A DNA stretch of 64,000 nt, from contig NZ_CP094533.1 of the NCBI RefSeq assembly GCF_022811605.1, forward strand, positions 992,001 to 1,056,000, given 5' to 3'. The stretch comes from Agromyces soli (GTDB lineage Bacteria; Actinomycetota; Actinomycetes; Actinomycetales; Microbacteriaceae). Positions 60,506 through 64,000 of the stretch are shown in pieces. The notes under the pieces are model-generated. The model had not been told where the DNA came from. It ran no database searches and saw only the letters and a list, made by a program, of their open reading frames with translations. Each line of letters opens with the position of its first letter. Within the stretch, counting starts at the first letter, position 1. The position numbers and the translations under genes were made by a program.

Positions 60506-61987
60506 ATGGCTCAGCATCGCACCGAGGCTGCGCGCGCCTCGAATCATCCGCTTGCGCCGCACAATCCCGCCACCGCCTTCCTCGGCGTCGGCCAGCTGGC
60601 TCTGCTCACCCTCGTCGTGGTCGCGAGTCTGCGCTCGCTGCCGGCGATGGCGGTGTTCGGGCTCGGCAGCATCACCCTGTATCTGATTCCGGCGATCTTC
60701 TTCCTGATTCCGACGGCGCTCGTCGCCGCGGAGCTCGCGACGGGGTGGAAGGGTGGTGTGTACGTCTGGGTGCGTGAGGCGCTCGGCAACCGTTGGGGGT
60801 TCACCGCGGTCTGGCTGCAGTGGATCCAGAACGTCGTCTGGTACCCGACGCAGCTGTCGTTCATCGCGGCGGCGCTCGCGTTCGTGTTCTTCGATCCTTC
60901 GCTGTCGAACTCGGGGTTCTTCACCGCGGTGGTGATCCTGGTGCTCTACTGGGGATCGACGTTCATCACGCTGCGCGGCGGGAACCTGTTCGCGAAGCTC
61001 GGCTCCTGGGGCGGCATCCTGGGCACCCTGCTGCCGGCGGCGCTGCTGATCGTGTTCGGCGCGATCTGGGTGTTCAGCGGGGAGAAGAGCCAGGTGCCGC
61101 TCGAGGCGTCCGCGATCATCCCGCCGTTCACCGGTCTCGCGTCGATCGTGCTGATCGTGTCGAACGTGCTCGCCTACGCGGGCATGGAGGTCAACGCGGT
61201 GCACGTGAACCAGATGAAGGACCCGGGCCGCGGCTACCCGCGCTCGGTGCTGCTGGCCTCGGTGCTGATCCTCGCCGTGTTCATCCTGCCGACCCTCGCG
61301 ATCTCGGTCGCAGTGCCGCAGAAGGAGCTCGGCCTCACGAACGGGATCATGCTCGCCTTCGGCGAGTACTTCCAGCACTGGGGCATGGGGGAGTGGGCCA
61401 CCGCGATCGTGTCCGCCCTGATCGCGGCGGGCGCGCTCGCCTCGGTCATCACCTGGGTCGCCGGCCCGTCGAAGGGCGTCCTCGCCGCCGCCGAGACCGG
61501 GCTGCTGCCGCCCGCCCTGCAGAAGCGCAACAAGGAGGGCGTGCAGTCCGGCATCCTCATGCTGCAGGGCACGATCGTGACCGTGCTCGCGGCGATCTTC
61601 ATCATCGTGCCCGACGTGAGTTCCGCGTTCGTCGCGCTGATCGACATGGCCGCGGCGCTCTACCTGATCATGTACATGATGATGTTCGCCTCGGCGATCG
61701 TGCTGCGCCGCACGCAGCCGAACGTCAAGCGGGCGTACCGGGTGCCCGCACTCGACTTCGTCGCCGGAGTCGGCTTCCTCGCCTGCCTCGCCGCGTTCCT
61801 CCTCGCGTTCATCCCACCCGACGGGTTCAGCGCCTTCTCGCCCGCCGCGTACCCCTGGATCGTCGGCATCGTCATCGTCGTGCTCGGCGTGCCACCCCTC
61901 ATCTTCTACGCCGTCAGACGGCCCAGCTGGGACCGCCGCAGCGAAACCGACAAACAGAAACACGGCACCCACGAAGAGGACGGCTGA
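60506..61987 (+). CDS. gadC: Glutamate/GABA antiporter (GadC-like, APC superfamily)
   Basis: This 493-residue transporter has 12 predicted helices and the APC-family start FLGVGQLALLTLVVVASLRSLPAMAVFGLGSITLYLIPAIFFLIPTALVAAELATGWKGGVYVWVREALG, close to GadC. AYAGMEVNAVHVNQMKDPGRGYPRSVLLAS is also characteristic. It probably exchanges external glutamate for internal GABA, completing acid resistance with the decarboxylase upstream. ATG 60506 has AGGGG upstream. The tail lacks a long C-plug of the E. coli type, ending in a charged 25-residue stretch. Confidence 0.9.
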   Translation: MAQHRTEAARASNHPLAPHNPATAFLGVGQLALLTLVVVASLRSLPAMAVFGLGSITLYLIPAIFFLIPTALVAAELATGWKGGVYVWVREALGNRWGFTAVWLQWIQNVVWYPTQLSFIAAALAFVFFDPSLSNSGFFTAVVILVLYWGSTFITLRGGNLFAKLGSWGGILGTLLPAALLIVFGAIWVFSGEKSQVPLEASAIIPPFTGLASIVLIVSNVLAYAGMEVNAVHVNQMKDPGRGYPRSVLLASVLILAVFILPTLAISVAVPQKELGLTNGIMLAFGEYFQHWGMGEWATAIVSALIAAGALASVITWVAGPSKGVLAAAETGLLPPALQKRNKEGVQSGILMLQGTIVTVLAAIFIIVPDVSSAFVALIDMAAALYLIMYMMMFASAIVLRRTQPNVKRAYRVPALDFVAGVGFLACLAAFLLAFIPPDGFSAFSPAAYPWIVGIVIVVLGVPPLIFYAVRRPSWDRRSETDKQKHGTHEEDG

Positions 61988-61997
61988 GGCCGGCGCC

Positions 61998-62034
61998 GCA
62001 GATCCCCCGATTCGGCCGGGATCGGGGGATCTGC
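61998..62034 (+). terminator. Terminator after the glutamate acid-resistance pair
   Basis: A perfect 14-bp inverted repeat (61998-62011 with 62021-62034) with a 9-base loop starts 11 bases after the antiporter stop. TAGGCT (62035-62040), a possible -10 box of the rpmB operon, begins directly after it. Confidence 0.8.
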
Positions 62035-62138
62035 TAGGCTGGCTCGTTGGCTGGGTACATCCACTGCCCGGTTCGTAGGCGAATCCCTCGTATCTTCCGC
62101 GAAAGCGGTGGGCGTCGCCTGCAGACAAGAGACCTTGG

Positions 62139-62157
62139 GAGGGGCGATCCGCCCCTC
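62139..62157 (+). promoter_or_regulatory. Hairpin in the rpmB leader
   Basis: GAGGGGCG (62139-62146) pairs with CGCCCCTC (62150-62157) across three bases, ending 7 bases before the GGAGG ribosome-binding site of rpmB. The roughly 130-base leader shows no Zur-type palindrome. A translational control role is possible. Confidence 0.4.
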
Positions 62158-62174
62158 GGTATTGGAGGAAACCA

Positions 62175-62411
62175 ATGGCAGCAGTGTGCCAGGTGACCGG
62201 CGCCGTTCCCGGCTTCGGTCACAACATCTCGCACTCGCACCGCCGGACGAAGCGCCGCTTCGACCCGAACGTGCAGAAGAAGACGTACTACGTGCCGTCG
62301 CTTCGTCGCAGCGTGACGCTGAACGTGTCGGCCAAGGGCATCAAGGTGATCGACGCCCGTGGCATCGACGCCGTCGTCCGTGACATCCAGGCTCGTGGGG
62401 TGAAGCTCTAA
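62175..62411 (+). CDS. rpmB: 50S ribosomal protein bL28, zinc-independent form
   Basis: This 78-residue L28 reads [41 protein letters not shown] and ends [11 protein letters not shown]. It has a single cysteine and no CxxC pairs, so it is the zinc-free type called RpmB2 in mycobacteria. GGAGG lies 8 bases before the ATG. Its stop overlaps the rpmG start by one base (TAATG). In mycobacteria and streptomycetes the genes of this form are repressed by Zur; no such site is visible here. Confidence 0.97.
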   Translation: MAAVCQVTGAVPGFGHNISHSHRRTKRRFDPNVQKKTYYVPSLRRSVTLNVSAKGIKVIDARGIDAVVRDIQARGVKL

Positions 62412-62578
62412 TGGCGAAGCAGCAGGACATCCGTCCCATCATCAAGCTCCGTTCGACGGCCGGCACCGGGTACACCTACGTGACCCGCAAGAACCGTCGC
62501 AACAACCCCGACCGTCTCGTGCTCAAGAAGTACGACCCCGTGGTGCGCAAGCACGTCGACTTCCGAGAGGAGCGCTAA
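62411..62578 (+). CDS. rpmG: 50S ribosomal protein bL33, zinc-independent form
   Basis: This 55-residue gene begins at the last A of the rpmB stop and ends TAA at 62576-62578. It encodes [20 protein letters not shown], then [20 protein letters not shown] and [15 protein letters not shown], a full L33. It has no cysteine, so it is the zinc-free RpmG2 type. L33 sits near the exit site of the 50S subunit. It is three bases from rpsN and part of the three-gene operon. Confidence 0.97.
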   Translation: MAKQQDIRPIIKLRSTAGTGYTYVTRKNRRNNPDRLVLKKYDPVVRKHVDFREER

Positions 62579-62581
62579 GAC

Positions 62582-62887
62582 ATGGCGAAGAAGAGCAAGA
62601 TCGCGCGCAACAAGCAGCGCCAGGAGGTCGTGGACCGCTACGCCGCCAAGCGCGCCGAGCTGAAGAAGGCGCTCGTCGACCCGAACGGCACCGACGAGTC
62701 GCGCGAGGCCGCCCGCATCGGCCTGCAGAAGCTCCCCCGCAACGCCTCGCCGGTTCGCCTGCGCTCGCGTGACGCCATCGACGGCCGCCCCCGTGGTGTG
62801 CTCTCGAAGTTCGGCATCTCGCGTGTCCGCTTCCGCGACATGGCGCACAAGGGCGAGCTGCCCGGCATCACCAAGTCGAGCTGGTAA
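62582..62887 (+). CDS. rpsN: 30S ribosomal protein uS14, long zinc-independent form
   Basis: This 101-residue S14 is the long form ([32 protein letters not shown]...) with the C-terminal [51 protein letters not shown]. It lacks the two CxxC zinc motifs found in the short S14 type. GAGAGGAG overlaps the rpmG end and serves as ribosome-binding site. A terminator follows. Together with rpmB and rpmG it forms the block known as rpmB2-rpmG2-rpsN2 in other actinobacteria. Confidence 0.97.
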   Translation: MAKKSKIARNKQRQEVVDRYAAKRAELKKALVDPNGTDESREAARIGLQKLPRNASPVRLRSRDAIDGRPRGVLSKFGISRVRFRDMAHKGELPGITKSSW

Positions 62888-62908
62888 CCCAGCCCGCACC
62901 CGCTTCAC

Positions 62909-62945
62909 GAGCAGGGGCGTCCCGGTTTCCGGGGCGCCCCTGCTC
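62909..62945 (+). terminator. Terminator after rpsN
   Basis: Two 17-base arms (62909-62925 with 62929-62945) pair with a single mismatch around a TTT loop, 21 bases after the rpsN stop. Confidence 0.8.
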
Positions 62946-63051
62946 GCGTCCGGACTCTCCCCCGAAGGCCGCGGCGTTCGCCATGGGCGCACGACACGCC
63001 GGTGCGAGAATGCTCGAATGACCCGGAAATCCGCGTGATTCCGGGGATTTC

Positions 63052-63060
63052 TGTTACATT
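63052..63060 (+). promoter_or_regulatory. Extended -10 promoter of hup
   Basis: TGTTACATT combines TACATT (63055-63060) with an upstream TG, the extended -10 form that needs no good -35 box. The leader would be about 90 bases and contains the palindrome at 63092-63103. Confidence 0.6.
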
Positions 63061-63091
63061 CGAGGCGGCCTGAACGGCCCCGGGGGTGGTT

Positions 63092-63103
63092 GAACGATCG
63101 TTC
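63092..63103 (+). promoter_or_regulatory. LexA-box-like palindrome in the hup leader
   Basis: GAACGATCGTTC is a perfect 12-bp palindrome with the GAAC-N4-GTTC core of Gram-positive and actinobacterial SOS boxes, though it lacks the flanking C and G of the best sites. It lies some 30 bases after the predicted -10 box and 54 bases before hup. Confidence 0.45.
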
Positions 63104-63157
63104 CCGAGTTCTTCAACAAGTGCTGTTCCCACAGCGAACGTCCGAGGAGGACACTCA

Positions 63158-63445
63158 ATGGCTGACAAGTCGCTGAACAAGACCGAGCTCGTCGCGAAGA
63201 TCGCTGCCTCGACCGGTCAGAGCCAGGCCACCGTCGACTCCGTGCTCGGCGGTCTCTTCGACGCCCTCGCCGAGTCGGTCGGCTCGGGCACCAAGGTCTC
63301 CATCCCGGGTTGGCTCGCCGTCGAGCGCTCGCACCGCGCCGCTCGCACCGGCCGCAACCCGCAGACCGGCGCCACCATCGAGATCCCGGCCGGCTACTCG
63401 GTCAAGGTCACCGCGGGCTCGAAGCTCAAGGCTGCCGCCAAGTAA
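63158..63445 (+). CDS. hup: DNA-binding protein HU
   Basis: This 95-residue HU has the standard start SLNKTELVAKIAASTGQSQATVDSVLGGLFDALAESVGSGTKVSIPGWLAVERSHRAARTGRNPQTG and an arm region ATIEIPAGYSVKVTAGSKLKAAAK. It is the short form, without the long Lys/Ala/Pro-rich tail of mycobacterial HupB. The dimer bends and compacts DNA. AGGAGG lies 9 bases before the ATG. In SIPGW the usual Phe is replaced by Trp. A terminator follows. Confidence 0.96.
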   Translation: MADKSLNKTELVAKIAASTGQSQATVDSVLGGLFDALAESVGSGTKVSIPGWLAVERSHRAARTGRNPQTGATIEIPAGYSVKVTAGSKLKAAAK

Positions 63446-63459
63446 GACTTCGCGACGCT

Positions 63460-63493
63460 CGAAGGGCGATCGGCTCCGGCCGGTCGCCCTTCG
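63460..63493 (+). terminator. Terminator after hup
   Basis: Two 14-base arms (63460-63473 with 63480-63493) pair with one G-U pair across a 6-base loop, 14 bases after the hup stop. Confidence 0.75.
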
Positions 63494-63534
63494 TCGTTCC
63501 GCGGGCGGCGGAGGAGCCCCTCAGGTGCAGCGCC

Positions 63535-63540
63535 TAGGCT
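63535..63540 (+). promoter_or_regulatory. -10 element TAGGCT for a leaderless copD/ctaG-type transcript
   Basis: TAGGCT ends 6 bases before the GTG at 63547 and no ribosome-binding site precedes that GTG, the same geometry as at several other genes in the window. Confidence 0.5.
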
Positions 63541-63546
63541 GGTGCG

Positions 63547-64000
63547 GTGCCCCGTTCCGTTCGTGTGCTCGGCCCCGCCGTGCTCGTCGCCGCTGCGCTC
63601 ATCGCGGTCCTCGTGGGCCTCTCCTTCGGCGGTGGCGCCGACCCGGTCCTGATCCAGGACCCCGGTCCCTTCGTGCGCTGGAGCCTGCCGATCGCGAAGC
63701 TCCTCGTGAACCTCGGCGCGGCGGGCATGATCGGCTCGCTCGTGCTGGCCCTCTGGGCGCTCAGCCCCGAGCGCGAGGAGTTCAACGCGGCCCTCGACGT
63801 CGCGGCCGCCTCCGCCGCGGTGATGACCGTCGCGAGCGCCGCGGCCGGCCTCATCACCTTCCTCGACGTGACGGGCGTGCCCTTCGACCTCGGCGAGCGC
63901 TTCGGCATGCAGCTCGGCCAGTTCGTGACGAGCATCGGGCTCGGCCAGGCCTGGCTGATGACGACCCTCGTCGCCGCAGCGGTGACCGTGCTGTGCTTCG
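63547..64000 (+). CDS. CopD/CtaG-type membrane protein, N-terminal part (cut by window edge)
   Basis: The visible 151 codons give four hydrophobic segments: VLGPAVLVAAALIAVLVGLSF, IAKLLVNLGAAGMIGSLVLALWAL, LDVAAASAAVMTVASAAAGLITFLDV and WLMTTLVAAAVTVLCF. Between the first two lies DPGPFVRWSLPIAKLL, which resembles the start of actinobacterial fused CopD (copper resistance D)/CtaG (cytochrome oxidase assembly) proteins, commonly encoded next to hup. Such proteins handle copper in the membrane. The rest of the gene is outside the window, so the call is partial. Confidence 0.7.
   Translation, partial: MPRSVRVLGPAVLVAAALIAVLVGLSFGGGADPVLIQDPGPFVRWSLPIAKLLVNLGAAGMIGSLVLALWALSPEREEFNAALDVAAASAAVMTVASAAAGLITFLDVTGVPFDLGERFGMQLGQFVTSIGLGQAWLMTTLVAAAVTVLCF

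Noticed and set aside
57740..62128. Very long minus-strand open frame (1462 codons) across the betaine and glutamate genes
   Set aside because: It has no recognisable domain, is rich in Arg, His and Asp, and mirrors well-supported plus-strand genes; it is a product of GC-rich codon bias.
62035..62174. Zur box or riboswitch in the rpmB leader
   Set aside because: No TGAnAATnATTnTCA-like palindrome and no known riboswitch pattern could be found, only a short hairpin.

Overview
The window is very GC-rich, densely coded bacterial DNA of the kind found in the actinobacterial family Microbacteriaceae. I base this on gene content and order (thioredoxin genes, murJ, a DUF6049 gene, pcnA, rpsF-ssb-rpsR-rplI, dnaB; rpmB-rpmG-rpsN and hup at the right edge), strong GC third-position bias, frequent GTG starts and repeated leaderless-type promoters. 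No rRNA, tRNA, CRISPR array, prophage or insertion sequence was seen. It looks like ordinary chromosome carrying several catabolic and transport cassettes.

Layout. 1-7.3 kb, minus strand: start of ddl, a PLP aminotransferase, then the run DUF6049-murJ-trxB-trxA. 7.4-12.5 kb, plus strand: pcnA, the ribosomal operon rpsF-ssb-rpsR-rplI with a candidate S6:S18-type leader, a 200-bp cluster of DnaA-box-like sites, and dnaB. 12.6-14.2 kb: MATE exporter. 14.3-22.5 kb: a GntR-controlled catabolic operon with a 2-hydroxyacid dehydrogenase, an LsrK-like kinase, an LsrF-like thiolase/aldolase, a cupin and an ABC importer lacking its own ATPase. 22.6-25.4 kb: an aromatic-ring FAD monooxygenase and an IclR regulator, with PcaR-like operator palindromes at the monooxygenase promoter. 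25.8-28.8 kb: pntAB transhydrogenase. 29-30.4 kb: small membrane proteins.

30.6-38.1 kb: a spermidine/putrescine-type ABC importer followed by a nitrilase-family amidohydrolase, an RraA-like protein, a BKACE-family enzyme and two convergent Lrp/AsnC regulators, probably a catabolic unit for an amine or amide compound. 38.3-44.5 kb: DUF2165 protein, repeats, purB with a low-molecular-weight phosphatase, a phosphotransferase, a helical small protein overlapping an alpha/beta-hydrolase gene (possibly secreted or ESX-like), and a holin-like membrane protein. 44.6-49.5 kb: HisC-like aminotransferase and E1-alpha, E1-beta and E2 of a 2-oxoacid dehydrogenase complex without E3. 49.5-50.9 kb: lipoprotein and GNAT acetyltransferase. 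51-55.1 kb: a zinc operon (znuA-znuC-two permeases-zur) behind a consensus promoter overlapped by a Zur-box-like palindrome. 55.4-58.9 kb: glycine betaine/proline-type ABC importer. 59.1-62 kb: glutamate decarboxylase and GadC-like antiporter with codon use unlike the neighbours. 62.2-64 kb: rpmB-rpmG-rpsN, hup, and the start of a CopD/CtaG-type membrane protein.

Zinc is a linking theme: S18, L28, L33 and S14 here all lack the paired zinc-binding cysteines, while the window also encodes Zur and a Zur-boxed zinc importer. Translational coupling through ATGA or GTGA overlaps is common in nearly every operon. Start sites were chosen by ribosome-binding site, family alignment from memory and operon overlap; no database search was possible.
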